Positions 18,364-27,871 of a stretch of 46,189 nt of DNA are shown here, one piece after another. The DNA comes from Terriglobia bacterium (GTDB lineage: Bacteria; Acidobacteriota; Terriglobia; Terriglobales; Acidobacteriaceae): the NCBI GenBank assembly GCA_020073645.1, contig JAIQET010000032.1:1-46189 (forward strand). The letters run 5' to 3'. The position numbers and the translations under genes were made by a program. The notes beneath the pieces are model-generated. The model saw nothing but the letters and a program-made list of their open reading frames with translations. It was not told the DNA's origin and searched no databases. Numbering within the stretch: position 1 is the stretch's first letter; each line of letters opens with the position of its first letter.

Positions 18364-20229
18364 TCAATCGCCAAGCGGGCGGTTCGTCAGAATTGACTTG
18401 CCTCCAACGTGCGCCAGCTCATAGCGGGGCGCCCCGTGTAGTTCCGTGGGGTCCGCCTGGTCGGTCCACATGAAAACCCTGGTCGGACCGCTCCATAGCG
18501 CATCGAAGGAGGCCTGAGTCTCAAACACGCGAGGGGCATCGGAAAATAATGAGCCGTAATAAAGGTTCGCGGTTCGGTCGTGGAGGATACGCACGGGGAC
18601 ACCGAGATAGAAGTTCAGAGTGGATCCCTGCTCGTATTCGTCGTCGATGACGATGAGATCTCCGGGCCGGTAGTGCTTCTGGATGGCAAGTGCGAGTTGT
18701 TGGGATGACAAAATCGGGGAGAAGGTAACCAGCGCAGAGTGCACACAGAGGAGGAGCACGACCATCATGGCAGCCAACGCCAGGTTGCCACGAGACGGCG
18801 AACCGCGCCGCCGCAGAAACCAGTTCATCCCCGTGCCCAATAGCAAGGACAGGGAGGCGCCCAGCAGGGGGCCGCGGAATGCACCCAGGGCCTGGGGAGT
18901 AAGGTCGAAAATGTGGCCAAAGGAGAGGGTGTACTCCTCCGGATTTCTCATTCGCAGCAGGTCGGTCAGATCGGTGCCCGGAGCCGGCGCTTTCGAGGAA
19001 AACAAAAGCAGCATGCCAACGACGAATCCTGCGAGACCGATGACGAAAAGCACCAGAGATGAGATCCTCCCGGAGCGGCGGGCAGGGACATCCTCAGAAC
19101 TGGTGGACTCGCGGCCCAGCCAGGCGCCAATCAGGAGCGCCAGGCCGGGCAACGCAGGAATGGTGTAGTACTCCTGCCGACTGGAGAAGCTGAAGAACAG
19201 CAGGATCACGAGAGCCCACAGAGCGCAGAGCAGGTTCGCCCGCTGCGGAGCGTCGAGGCGGGAGCGAAGCTGGCGCCAGCGCAGCGGGATGCCGCGCAGG
19301 GCCTGCGGCAAATATGCGCTCCAGGGAAACACCCAAAGCAGCAGCAACCCCCAGAAGATCAGCAAGGGGACCGTGTCGTAATCGCGGGGCACGCGTTTGT
19401 TGAGGTAGCGGAGGAAATGTTCGTTGACGAAATAAAACCAGAGGAAGCCGCGGACTCCGCCCTGGTCGGGGTTGCGCAGAGCTGCTAGAACGTGCCACGG
19501 TGCGGCGATCACGAGGAAGATCAGCGGACTGGAGATCAGGCGAAGACGCAGCAAGTGGCGGAGTTTCCCGGTCAAAATCAAATAGAGAACGATCACACTC
19601 GCGGGAAACACCAACCCGATCAAGCCTTTGGTAAGCACGTTCAGCGCAACCGTGGCAGCCAGGCCCCAGCATGCGAATCGCGAGGGTGGGGACTCTTCCA
19701 GAGTGCGCAGAAAGAACAGGAAATTCAGGGTGAGGAAAAGACCGACCAGCATGTCGGGAATGAGGAATCGAGTGAACAGGTACGGGCCCACGGCTGTGAC
19801 CAGTACCAGTGCCGAGTAGAATCCACCGGCTTCTCCATAGGCGCGCCTGCCCAGGGCGTAGGTCGTCAGCAGCAAAGCAAGGATGCCCAGCATGAGTGGC
19901 AGGCGGGCGCTCCATTCGGAAACACCGAACAGCACGTAGCTGGCGGCCATACCCCAATACAAGAGCGGAGCTTTCTCCAGGTAGCGGAGACCGTTGATGT
20001 GAAGCGTGACCCAGTCGTGGCGCAGAACCATTTCACGAGCCGCTTCAGCGTGGACGGAATCGGCGTCATCGAGCAGGGCCGGAGAGAACATTCCCGCTAC
20101 ATAGATCGCCGCCCACAGGGCAACGATGATCACAACCAAGGAGATACGAAGTTTCATCGGAACGGGCGGTGACGGGAGCAGCGGACCGGCCTCGGCGCCT
20201 TGGCGCGGGGAAACTGCGGACACATTCAT
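18364..20229 (-). CDS. ArnT-like GT-C glycosyltransferase (GT83/PMT family)
   Basis: Polytopic inner-membrane transferase of 621 residues using a polyprenyl-phosphate sugar. Residues 26-45 form the first membrane segment. The first periplasmic loop carries LLDDADSVHAEAAREM, the acidic motif that is catalytic in ArnT/PMT enzymes, followed by RYLEKAPLLYWGMA as in ArnT. About eleven further hydrophobic segments follow, and a soluble periplasmic domain occupies the last ~130 residues (RPGDLIVIDDEYEQG...ELAHVGGKSILTNRPLG). ArnT itself modifies lipid A with 4-amino-4-deoxy-arabinose; here the sugar is unknown. The gene lies between the hybrid kinase and the GT21 enzyme on one strand, with 43- and ~49-base gaps. 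Confidence 0.82.
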   Translation of the reverse strand: MNVSAVSPRQGAEAGPLLPSPPVPMKLRISLVVIIVALWAAIYVAGMFSPALLDDADSVHAEAAREMVLRHDWVTLHINGLRYLEKAPLLYWGMAASYVLFGVSEWSARLPLMLGILALLLTTYALGRRAYGEAGGFYSALVLVTAVGPYLFTRFLIPDMLVGLFLTLNFLFFLRTLEESPPSRFACWGLAATVALNVLTKGLIGLVFPASVIVLYLILTGKLRHLLRLRLISSPLIFLVIAAPWHVLAALRNPDQGGVRGFLWFYFVNEHFLRYLNKRVPRDYDTVPLLIFWGLLLLWVFPWSAYLPQALRGIPLRWRQLRSRLDAPQRANLLCALWALVILLFFSFSSRQEYYTIPALPGLALLIGAWLGRESTSSEDVPARRSGRISSLVLFVIGLAGFVVGMLLLFSSKAPAPGTDLTDLLRMRNPEEYTLSFGHIFDLTPQALGAFRGPLLGASLSLLLGTGMNWFLRRRGSPSRGNLALAAMMVVLLLCVHSALVTFSPILSSQQLALAIQKHYRPGDLIVIDDEYEQGSTLNFYLGVPVRILHDRTANLYYGSLFSDAPRVFETQASFDALWSGPTRVFMWTDQADPTELHGAPRYELAHVGGKSILTNRPLGD

Positions 20230-20278
20230 GCAGGCTTCCAGCAGAACGATTATACGGGAGCAGCAAAGAGCGGCGGAA

Positions 20279-21865
20279 CTAGCCGGCAGCCGCGGAGGAA
20301 GCCTGCGCCCCTAGGACTTCGCGGATCTTGCTCGCCAGTGTTTTTAGCCCGAAGGGCTTCTGCAGAAAGCGCGTGCTTACATCAATCACGCCGTGCCGGA
20401 GAATGGTGCTTTCAGCATAGCCGGAAACGAACAGCACCTTCATCTGGGGCCGCTCTGCGGCTAATTGCTCTGCGAGCTGCGCACCGCCCAGGTGGGGCAT
20501 GACTACGTCTGTGACCATCAAGTGGATCGGGCCCAGATACTCGCGGGCGATGTGCAGTGCGTCCTCTCCGTTCGCAGCTTCGAGGACGGTATACCCGCTG
20601 AGGTTAAGGAACTCGCGCGTCGACTGCCGCACGGCAGCTTCGTCTTCCACCAGGAGTATGGTCTCGCAACCGCGCGGGGAGATTTCCGCGGTCTTGCAAG
20701 CCGGCGTGATGGAGGTTCTCCGATGGATGGAGGGTAGGTAGATTTTGAACGTGGTCCCAAGCCCAAGCTCGCTATATACCCAAATGAAACCTCCGCTCTG
20801 TTTGACGATACCGTACACCGTGGCCAATCCGAGGCCGGTGCCTTTGCCTTCCTGCTTGGTAGTGTAGAAAGGCTCAAAGATGTGGGCGATATGTTCCGGA
20901 GCGATGCCCTGTCCCGAATCCGTGACCGACAAAAGGACATAGTCACCGGGAGGAACAATGGAGTGGTGCTGCACATAAGCTTCGTCCAGGTGGACCCGTG
21001 CGGTTTCGATGATGAGCCTGCCGCCGCCGGGCATCGCGTCGCGGGCATTGGCTGCCAGGTTCATGACCACTTGCTCGATCTGCACCGGATCGGCCCTTAC
21101 ACTGCCGAGGTCGGGGCCAGGAACGACCACGAGCTGAATATCTTCCCCGATGAGGCGAGGTAGCATCTTGCTGATGTCCTGGATGACGAAGTTCAAGTCG
21201 AGAAGCTGCAAGGACTGCATCTGCTTGCGGCTGAACGCCAGCAACTGGCGGGTGAGGTCGGCGGCCCGGCGGGATGCGGTCAGGATCTCCTGCAAGTTGT
21301 GGCGCAGCGGGTCTTCGGCGGCCAGCGCGTCGAGCATCAGTTCGGCGTAAGCACTGATGACCATCAGAAGATTGTTGAAGTCATGAGCCACGCCGCCCGC
21401 CAGTTTGCCAATAGCATCCATTTTCTGGGCCTGCAGGAGCTGGGCTTCCAAGCGACGGCGCTCCGTGATGTCACGATCATTGGAGATGAAATGGGTGATT
21501 CGTCCTTCGGCGTCCCGCACCGGCGTAATGGTCTTTTCCAAGTAGAAAATTTCGCCGTTCTTCTTTTGATTGACCAGGACTCCACGAAAGACGTTGCCCG
21601 AGAGAATCGTCTCCCATAGGTCGCGATAGAGCTCGGATGATTGCTGGCCGGACTTGAGGATGCGGGGATTGCGGCCGATGACTTCCTCCCGGGAGTAACC
21701 GGTGAGGCGCTCGAAGGCTGGATTCACGTATTCGATGATTCCCGAGCGGTCAGTGATGACCACCAGGTCCGCCGATTGCTCGACCGCTCGCGAGAGTTTG
21801 CGTAGGGAGTCTTCAGCTTCCTGCAGCGACCGCAGTGCGGACCCGGGATTTTCAGCAATGGCCAT
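20279..21865 (-). CDS. PAS-domain hybrid sensor histidine kinase with C-terminal receiver
   Basis: Cytosolic sensor of 528 residues with no membrane segment. A PAS domain (about residues 25-140; ADLVVITDRSGIIEYVNPAFERLTGYSREEV) is followed by HisKA with the phospho-acceptor in GGVAHDFNNLL. The HATPase domain follows (ANARDAMPGGG, DSGQGIAPEHIAHIFEPFYTTK, GTGLGLATVYGIVKQSGG), then a receiver (ETILLVEDEAAVRQ; phospho-aspartate in VTDVVMP; lysine in LQKPF). There is no output domain, so the receiver may regulate the kinase or pass phosphate on. The PAS type resembles redox/haem/flavin sensors, but no ligand is certain. It is followed closely by the ArnT-like gene. I chose ATG 21865; a GTG at 21874 is also in frame. 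Confidence 0.9.
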   Translation of the reverse strand: MAIAENPGSALRSLQEAEDSLRKLSRAVEQSADLVVITDRSGIIEYVNPAFERLTGYSREEVIGRNPRILKSGQQSSELYRDLWETILSGNVFRGVLVNQKKNGEIFYLEKTITPVRDAEGRITHFISNDRDITERRRLEAQLLQAQKMDAIGKLAGGVAHDFNNLLMVISAYAELMLDALAAEDPLRHNLQEILTASRRAADLTRQLLAFSRKQMQSLQLLDLNFVIQDISKMLPRLIGEDIQLVVVPGPDLGSVRADPVQIEQVVMNLAANARDAMPGGGRLIIETARVHLDEAYVQHHSIVPPGDYVLLSVTDSGQGIAPEHIAHIFEPFYTTKQEGKGTGLGLATVYGIVKQSGGFIWVYSELGLGTTFKIYLPSIHRRTSITPACKTAEISPRGCETILLVEDEAAVRQSTREFLNLSGYTVLEAANGEDALHIAREYLGPIHLMVTDVVMPHLGGAQLAEQLAAERPQMKVLFVSGYAESTILRHGVIDVSTRFLQKPFGLKTLASKIREVLGAQASSAAAG

Positions 21866-22313
21866 GCGCAGCACTCTCGCTATTAGCTACATCGGAGCCG
21901 GGAAGCCGAAGCTTGCGACTCGGAGTGGGGTTGCGAAAAACAAAGGGGGGAGCGATGTCAGGTTGGGAAGAGTTCAGTTTCGGGAGGCGGAGCAGGCAGA
22001 GGTAATGATCGGAGACAGCTTGCCGGGTCGCAACACTCGGATGGGCTCGGGTCGGGTTCGTTCCCGGATGTCTTCCACTCGGTCCGTGACGCGCCAAATC
22101 ACGCGGAGGCTTGGGGCAAAACCCGACCAGCCTGCCGTGGGCCGCGGAACTGCGTCAGGTGCAAGCCGCTAAACCATTGAAAAGACAGCGCAACAAATAC
22201 GGGCGGTGGTTGCAATTTTGGCTACTTGAATGCCCTTAGGAACTACAGGGGATCGGGAGTCCATTCCCGGTGCTCCATAGCGGCAGTGAAATTGGTTCGT
22301 GGAGCCGAGAAAG
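21866..22313. other. Divergent non-coding region between the hybrid kinase and the TPR gene pair
   Basis: These 448 bases have no supported gene; small plus-strand frames lack ribosome sites. The region must hold promoters for both directions. I searched by eye for tRNA and riboswitch cores (including c-di-GMP types) and recognised none. Confidence 0.4.
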
Positions 22314-22982
22314 ATGGAAAACACCTCAACCCAGCCACAGGCAGCGAGAGAGCAGTGGCAGGCCAAGCAGGTTTATGCGATGGCCGCTGCCTGTCTGCTG
22401 GTGGGACTGATGATTGGGTATCTCTTCCGCGGGTCAGAGAGCCCGAAAGTGGCGAGCGATGCAGTGCGAGACGGCACGTTACAGGCGCCGGCCCCGGCAG
22501 TGGCACCCGAAGGGCCGCAGGCGATGCCCACGCTGGACCAGATGAAGCACATGGCCGACAAACAGGCTGAACCTCTGCTGGCGAAACTGAAAACTGATCC
22601 CAACAACGCTGACCTGCTGGTACGAATCGCGAATATCTATAAATCCACACACCAGTTCCAGGAAGCCACCGGATACTTCGAAAGAGCGCTGAAGATCGAT
22701 CCCAGGAACGTGGCCACCCGGAGCGAACTGGCATCCTGCCTCTACTACACGGGCGACGTGGACGGGGCGATCAGCCAACTGCAGCAGTCGTTAAAGGACG
22801 ACCCCAACAATGCCAATTCTCTGTTCAACCTGGGCGTGATCAAGTGGCAGGGGAAGAAGGATGCTGGCGGAGCCATCGCCGCGTGGCAGCAATTGCTGAA
22901 GTCGAATCGTCATCTCGAAGAGGACAAGAGGGCCCAGGTAGAGAAGTTGATTGCCGAAGTCCGGGGCGGAAACGCGAAATAG
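22314..22982 (+). CDS. Membrane-anchored TPR protein (first of a tandem pair)
   Basis: The protein of 222 residues has a short cytosolic N terminus and one membrane segment (YAMAAACLLVGLMIGYLF, about residues 20-40). An Ala/Pro-rich linker follows, then three to four TPR units: AEPLLAKLKTDPNNADLLVRI, FQEATGYFERALKIDPRN, VDGAISQLQQSLKDDPNNANSLFNLGVIKWQ, then a final helix pair. It resembles the TPR part of CcmH/NrfG-type proteins but lacks any haem-handling motif, so a scaffold role is all that can be said. The frame also opens at a GTG (22299), but ATG 22314 has GGAG 9 bases upstream. The next gene is a paralogue 34 bases on. Confidence 0.82.
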   Translation: MENTSTQPQAAREQWQAKQVYAMAAACLLVGLMIGYLFRGSESPKVASDAVRDGTLQAPAPAVAPEGPQAMPTLDQMKHMADKQAEPLLAKLKTDPNNADLLVRIANIYKSTHQFQEATGYFERALKIDPRNVATRSELASCLYYTGDVDGAISQLQQSLKDDPNNANSLFNLGVIKWQGKKDAGGAIAAWQQLLKSNRHLEEDKRAQVEKLIAEVRGGNAK

Positions 22983-23016
22983 CGCGACGGAGCGAGAACT
23001 CAAGGAGCATTGAAAA

Positions 23017-23679
23017 ATGTCGGATACGAGGAACACTTCCACAGAATGGACGAGCCCGCAGGCATACACCCTGGCAGTGATCTGCCTTCTGATTGGAGTA
23101 GTCGGCGGTTGGCTTTTCCGCGGGTCGCAATCTCCCGCTGCCGGGACGCTGGTCGCAGACGCAAACGCCTCCGCGCCGGCCGGCATGGGTGCACAGCCCA
23201 CACCGGAGCAGATGAAGAAAATGGCCGATACCCAGGCTGCACCGATGCTGGAAAAGCTGAAGTCTGATCCGAACAATGCCGACCTGCTGGCGAATGTCGG
23301 AAACGTCTATTACGACACTCAGCAGTATCCGACTGCCATCGACTACTACCAGCGTTCTCTGAAGGTGCAGCCGGCTAACGCTGGCGTTCGCACTGACATG
23401 GCAACCGCCTACTGGTACATGGGGAACGCAGACACGGCCATCGCCGAGTTCAACAAAGCACTCTCGTACGAGCCCAACAAGTCGAACACGCTGTTCAATC
23501 TTGGCGTGGTGAAGTGGCAAGGGAAGATGGACGTCAATGGCGCTGTGGCGGCGTGGGAGAAGCTGCTGCAAACCAACCCGAACTATGAAGGCAAGGAACA
23601 AGTCCAGCAACTGATGGCGCAAGCGAAGAAGCATTCGAGCGTGAAGCCAGGGACGCCCGCGAAGCCACTGTCAAACTAG
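23017..23679 (+). CDS. Membrane-anchored TPR protein (second of a tandem pair)
   Basis: The protein of 220 residues is collinear with the preceding gene: short N terminus, membrane segment (YTLAVICLLIGVVGGWLF) ending in the same FRGS sequence, linker, PTPEQMKKMADTQAAPMLEKLKSDPNNADLL, then three TPR units ending GVVKWQGKMDVNGAVAAWEKLL. The pair is an evident tandem duplication. AAGGAG precedes the ATG by 9 bases. Periplasmic or cytosolic placement of the TPRs cannot be fixed, but the Ala/Pro linker after a single helix favours the periplasm. Partner unknown. Confidence 0.83.
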   Translation: MSDTRNTSTEWTSPQAYTLAVICLLIGVVGGWLFRGSQSPAAGTLVADANASAPAGMGAQPTPEQMKKMADTQAAPMLEKLKSDPNNADLLANVGNVYYDTQQYPTAIDYYQRSLKVQPANAGVRTDMATAYWYMGNADTAIAEFNKALSYEPNKSNTLFNLGVVKWQGKMDVNGAVAAWEKLLQTNPNYEGKEQVQQLMAQAKKHSSVKPGTPAKPLSN

Positions 23680-23870
23680 GAACGCACAGGGCCAGTTTCC
23701 CGTGACGGCCTGGGGACTCAATCACCGGCATTTCCCTACATTTCCCTGCCCGAATAATCAAGCGTCTTTCAAGCCGGTCGGCGGAGCATTATTCATTCCT
23801 CTGTGACATAAGTAACGCCGGTAGCCGCCTGTGGCTAATCCCCTTGGTGCTGCGGACCGATGAATCCCCC

Positions 23871-24800
23871 ATGATGACGATGGGCTTCCATCGGCTTCAC
23901 GGGCTCATGCTTCTGGCGTTCTTAGTGTTATCCAGCAGGCTATCTCCAGGTGAATCCGCGGAGTCTATGTCTGGCACGTATCACAGCACTGTCTCTGAGG
24001 TGCGCCTGACGTTCTTCACGACCGACCAGCACGCTCAAGGCAGGGCTCAGCTCAAGAAGGACGACTTCGCTGTGGTCGATAACGGGCTGGTCGTCCGCGA
24101 CTTCCGCAGCTTTAGCCGCTCCGACGTGACACAACTCGACGTCCTTCTGCTGGTGGACAGCAGCAAATCTGTTCTCCCTCGCTTCAGACAGGAGATCACG
24201 GACGTATTGCGCCTGGTTTCGCAGACAACGTCGATTGCGGACGACCATATTTCCATCGTGTCGTTTGGCGGCATGGAGCCGAGAATCCTCTGCGCGGGCA
24301 ACTGCCGGGGTGCACCGGCTGAGGCACAGCTTGCTGCCGCCACCGCAGACGGGCAAACGCCGCTGTTCGATGCCGTTCTGTTCGCCGCGAATTTCCTGGC
24401 GAAGCATCACGACCCCGCGGCCCGGCCCGTGCTCATCCTCTTCTCCGACGGCGAGGACACCATCAGCAGGAGTTCGGCCAGCGATGCGATCGCAGCTGTG
24501 TTGACAAGCGAAGCGCAGATCTACGCCGTAGACCTGGGGAATGCTCAATCTCTCTCGAATGGAACTGTGACCCTGCAAAACATGGCTGCGGCGACCGGCG
24601 GCCGTTACTTTGCGATTCGCGAAGGCGCGGTCAAGGTGCTGAGTTCCGTGCTGGAGGATCTTCATACCGGCTACATCGTGACCTACAGACTCCCGAGCCG
24701 CACAGCAGGATTCCACTGGGTCCGCATTCTGCCTACTCGTAACCTGAACCTGCAATTCCGTTGCCGGCGTGGGTATCACTACGCCAGCGCTGTTCGCTGA
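23871..24800 (+). CDS. Secreted VWFA-domain protein
   Basis: The protein of 309 residues has a signal peptide (HGLMLLAFLVLSSRLS). A beta-rich stretch (VRLTFFTTDQHAQ...LKKDDFAVVDNGLVVRDFRSF), typical of acidobacterial 'VWFA-related' proteins, precedes the von Willebrand A domain from about residue 85. The metal-ion site is visible as DSSKS (a DxSxS motif: LLLVDSSKSVL), T in GQTPLFDAV and D in LFSDGEDT. The last 60 residues form another beta stretch ending RCRRGYHYASAVR. These proteins are probably periplasmic or surface adhesion/assembly factors; the ligand is unknown. Of three clustered ATGs the first is used. The next gene starts 10 bases after the stop, so they are one unit. Confidence 0.85.
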   Translation: MMTMGFHRLHGLMLLAFLVLSSRLSPGESAESMSGTYHSTVSEVRLTFFTTDQHAQGRAQLKKDDFAVVDNGLVVRDFRSFSRSDVTQLDVLLLVDSSKSVLPRFRQEITDVLRLVSQTTSIADDHISIVSFGGMEPRILCAGNCRGAPAEAQLAAATADGQTPLFDAVLFAANFLAKHHDPAARPVLILFSDGEDTISRSSASDAIAAVLTSEAQIYAVDLGNAQSLSNGTVTLQNMAAATGGRYFAIREGAVKVLSSVLEDLHTGYIVTYRLPSRTAGFHWVRILPTRNLNLQFRCRRGYHYASAVR

Positions 24801-24810
24801 TTGGAGGCCC

Positions 24811-25272
24811 ATGAAACGCGTACTGTTTCTGTTCTTGGTGTTTTGCAGCCTGTCGAATCTTCTGCTGGCGCAGAGCAGAGTTCATCAGCACGGAACGATC
24901 GTCAGAATGCGCATGGCGCCGTGCCTGCTGGCACCACATGGATTCATGGCAGCGCTCAGCGGAACGTCGCGCCAGCAGGACACGGGCGAACTTTGCCCGG
25001 AGTACGTCCTGGTGGCGGACAAGGTCGTGTTCGTGATCGTGGGCAAAACATCCAACGCCATAGTGCCGCTGGCTGAGACCACTGCCTTCCGTCTCCAGAA
25101 CAACGAACTTCTCGTCCGCATCGACGATGAGAGACATGAAACGCGTTTTACCATCCGTGAAATGGTGCTGCGCTCGGAATGGGGTCGCGTACACCCGAGT
25201 GTGGTCGAAGAGACCGGTGACCCGCCGCGACACCACATGGAGACCGCCCTGGACGCAGAGACTCAGCGGTAG
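24811..25272 (+). CDS. Small secreted protein following the VWFA gene; unknown function
   Basis: The protein of 153 residues starts at ATG 24811, three bases after GGAGG. It has a clear signal peptide (MKRVLFLFLVFCSLSNLLLAQS). The mature part contains two cysteines (MAPCLLAPHG and GELCPEYVL), possibly a disulfide, and beta-strand-like sequence (YVLVADKVVFVIVG, ELLVRIDDERHETRFTI), ending in a charged tail. The 10-base spacing from the VWFA gene suggests the two products act together. I do not recognise a family. Confidence 0.75.
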   Translation: MKRVLFLFLVFCSLSNLLLAQSRVHQHGTIVRMRMAPCLLAPHGFMAALSGTSRQQDTGELCPEYVLVADKVVFVIVGKTSNAIVPLAETTAFRLQNNELLVRIDDERHETRFTIREMVLRSEWGRVHPSVVEETGDPPRHHMETALDAETQR

Positions 25273-25500
25273 CTGGGAGTTGGAGGTCTGCCAGCGCGCC
25301 GAGGTCGCGGCGTCTCCACCGAATCGCGCCGAGTTGCGCGGCGGTGGGGTAAAATCCGTTGGACTATCTCAGTGTGAGCCGCCGGGGATCCATGATCCAG
25401 GCCTAAGTAGCTGAAAAAACGATCAATAAGCACCCCTGGCAGGGATTCATTCGGCGACTGGGACGCCCTTTCAAACAGACACCGTCCGGTGCACCGGCCT

Positions 25501-27834
25501 ATGCCTGCAAATTCCGAGGAACGAAAGAGATGGAGCGCCGGGAGAGCCGCTCCCAACACAGAGGTACGTTCTCACTTCCAGCAGCGGCTGTTCCTGGCTC
25601 TCGGCCTGATCGCACTGCTCTATGCGTTCTTGGCCGGCCTGCGCACGGTGACCGATTTCGATCTGGGGTGGCAGTTGGCGACGGGGCGATGGGTCGCGCA
25701 GCATCACCAGATTCCATCGACTGATGTTTTCTCCTATACCGCCCAAGGGCAACCCTGGATCTATCCGGTTGGATCAGGGCTTGTGTTCTACGCAGCGTAC
25801 CTTCTCGGAGGATGGGCGCTGCTGTCTTGGCTGGGAGCAGCGGTGTGCACCGGGACGGCCGCCCTGCTGCTACGGCGTGGATCGGTCATCACCGCTGCGT
25901 TGGCTATTTTGGTGATTCCACGAATCGCGCTCCACACCACGCCGCGAGCCGACATGTTCACGGTGCTGCTGTTCGCCTGGTTCCTCACGCTGCTCTGGGA
26001 ACATCATGAGACCGGCGGGGCGCGGCTGTGGCTCTTGCCCGTGCTGATGATCGCGTGGGTCAACTTGCACTTGGGTTTCGCGGCGGGCTTGGCGCTGTTG
26101 GGCGGATACGCGTTGATTGAAGCGTTGGAATTGCTGTGGCGCGAGCGTCGCCACGCGGCTGCGGAGCGGCTTCGCCGAGCCTGGCCGTGGTTGGTGGCAA
26201 CCATTGGCGCCACATTGGTGAATCCTTGGGGGTGGGGAGTCTACCGGGCTCTGCTGCGCCAGAACGCCGCCATGGCAGAGCACTCGCAGTGGATCATCGA
26301 GTGGGCCCCTGCGCGCCTGAGTTGGACGCTGGTGACCAGTGGGTTGTCATTCCGCAACCCCGGCGGCGCCTTTTACTTGATGCTGCTGATTGCCGCAGTG
26401 GCTGTGCCCCTTGCATTGCTGCGCCGGCAACTGGGAGCGGCGATGCTACTGGGCGGTGCTGCCCTGCTGAGTGTCCGGCACATTCGCTTCCAGGCCCTCT
26501 TTGCCGTCGTCGTGGTAATTGTGGCCGGAGCCGTTCTCACGGCGGCGCTGAGTTCGATCCAATCACGGTTGGGCGACGCACGCCTTCGCTCGATGCTGGC
26601 AATCGGTGCGACGGTTGTCGTGGCGTTGCTGGCGTGCGTCCGGTCGTTCGACCTGGTAACAGACAGAAGTTATCTTGGAACGACCGAGTTAGGCTCATTC
26701 GGCACAGGACTCTCCTGGTGGTTCCCCGAGGGCGCGGCGGCATTTATCGAACGGGAAAATATTCCCGTCCAGATATTCAATAGCTACAACGAAGGCGGCT
26801 ATCTCAGCTGGCGCCTAGGCCCGAAATATCGGGACTACATTGATGGACGCGCCATCCCGTTTGGTCCGGATTTGTTCCAGCGAAACGGCACGCTATTGCT
26901 GACTCCACCCAACTCTCCGGAATGGCAGAGCGAGGCGGAGCGTTACGGCATCAGTGCAATGATTGTTCCGCTGGCGCGATATAACGCCTTGCAATTCTTT
27001 CCGGTGTTGCGCCAGTTTTGCGCTAGCGATGCCTGGCGGCCGGTGTATCTCGATGAGGTCTCGGCAGTGTTTGTACGGGTCACGCCCCAGACCGAGAAGT
27101 TGATTCAACGTTTGCAGATCGATTGCAGGACCGCGCCGTTGCCGGCGACCGTGCCGGAGGGCGGTAGCAGCAAGGCTTTCAATCAGTGGGCCAACGCAGC
27201 GGCGGTTCTCAACGCTCTGGGAAGAAACTCTGAAGCATTCGCAGCCACGACCAGGGCCTTGATGATCTTCCCGGATAGTGCGTTCGTTCACTTCCTGCGT
27301 GCGACTCTCCTGCAGGAGTCAGGCAATGTCGATGATGCCGAAAAGCAGTACCTTGCGGCCGCCGCCCTGGAAGCAAATGCCGCAACCTGGTCGGCCTTGG
27401 CGGACGTCTATCACGCCCAGCATAGGCTCGAGGCCGAGATCCAGGCCCGGGAGCAGGCGGCAGAGTACTTGCCTCGGCCTGGTGTTGCGCTGCTCAGACT
27501 TGGTTACGCTTATCTTGACGCACGGCGCCCGCAGGAGGCGTTGCGGGCCTTCGATCGAGCACAGAGCAGCTTACCCTCGCAGCCCACCGCGATCGACAAC
27601 TCCTTCATGGCCAATCTGGCGCACGGGCGCGCGATGGCCTGGAGCGCGCTCGGCAGGCTTGATCGTGCGGTGTCATTCGAGGAAGAGACTGTACGGCTGA
27701 GCCCGGACAGGGCCGAAGACTGGCTGCAGCTTGCTGACTGGTACATCCGCCAGGGACGACTCGCGGATGGACAACGGGCAAGAGACCGCGCAGCCGCTGT
27801 CCAAGCAAGCCAATTGCCCTCAAACTCGCGGTGA
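25501..27834 (+). CDS. Polytopic membrane protein with C-terminal TPR domain (GT-C-like)
   Basis: The protein of 777 residues has a membrane half of about ten segments (residues ~25-385), with a conserved acidic first loop TVTDFDLGWQLATGRW and a second element IPRIALHTTPRADMFTV, an arrangement seen in GT-C-type transferases and O-antigen-ligase relatives. A soluble mid-domain follows (EGAAAFIERENIPVQIFNSYNEGGYLSWRLGPKYRDYIDGR), as in many acidobacterial and deltaproteobacterial membrane glycosyltransferase candidates. From about residue 560 come several TPR units (FVHFLRATLLQESGNVDDAEKQYLAAAAL, then DRAVSFEEETVRLSPDRAEDWLQLADW). Activity is inferred from fold only. A GTG at 25489 is an alternative start. 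It converges on the GT-C gene at 27872. Confidence 0.7.
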   Translation: MPANSEERKRWSAGRAAPNTEVRSHFQQRLFLALGLIALLYAFLAGLRTVTDFDLGWQLATGRWVAQHHQIPSTDVFSYTAQGQPWIYPVGSGLVFYAAYLLGGWALLSWLGAAVCTGTAALLLRRGSVITAALAILVIPRIALHTTPRADMFTVLLFAWFLTLLWEHHETGGARLWLLPVLMIAWVNLHLGFAAGLALLGGYALIEALELLWRERRHAAAERLRRAWPWLVATIGATLVNPWGWGVYRALLRQNAAMAEHSQWIIEWAPARLSWTLVTSGLSFRNPGGAFYLMLLIAAVAVPLALLRRQLGAAMLLGGAALLSVRHIRFQALFAVVVVIVAGAVLTAALSSIQSRLGDARLRSMLAIGATVVVALLACVRSFDLVTDRSYLGTTELGSFGTGLSWWFPEGAAAFIERENIPVQIFNSYNEGGYLSWRLGPKYRDYIDGRAIPFGPDLFQRNGTLLLTPPNSPEWQSEAERYGISAMIVPLARYNALQFFPVLRQFCASDAWRPVYLDEVSAVFVRVTPQTEKLIQRLQIDCRTAPLPATVPEGGSSKAFNQWANAAAVLNALGRNSEAFAATTRALMIFPDSAFVHFLRATLLQESGNVDDAEKQYLAAAALEANAATWSALADVYHAQHRLEAEIQAREQAAEYLPRPGVALLRLGYAYLDARRPQEALRAFDRAQSSLPSQPTAIDNSFMANLAHGRAMAWSALGRLDRAVSFEEETVRLSPDRAEDWLQLADWYIRQGRLADGQRARDRAAAVQASQLPSNSR

Positions 27835-27871
27835 AATGTGAAGTGCATCCGTGAAGCTTGGGGAACAGGCC

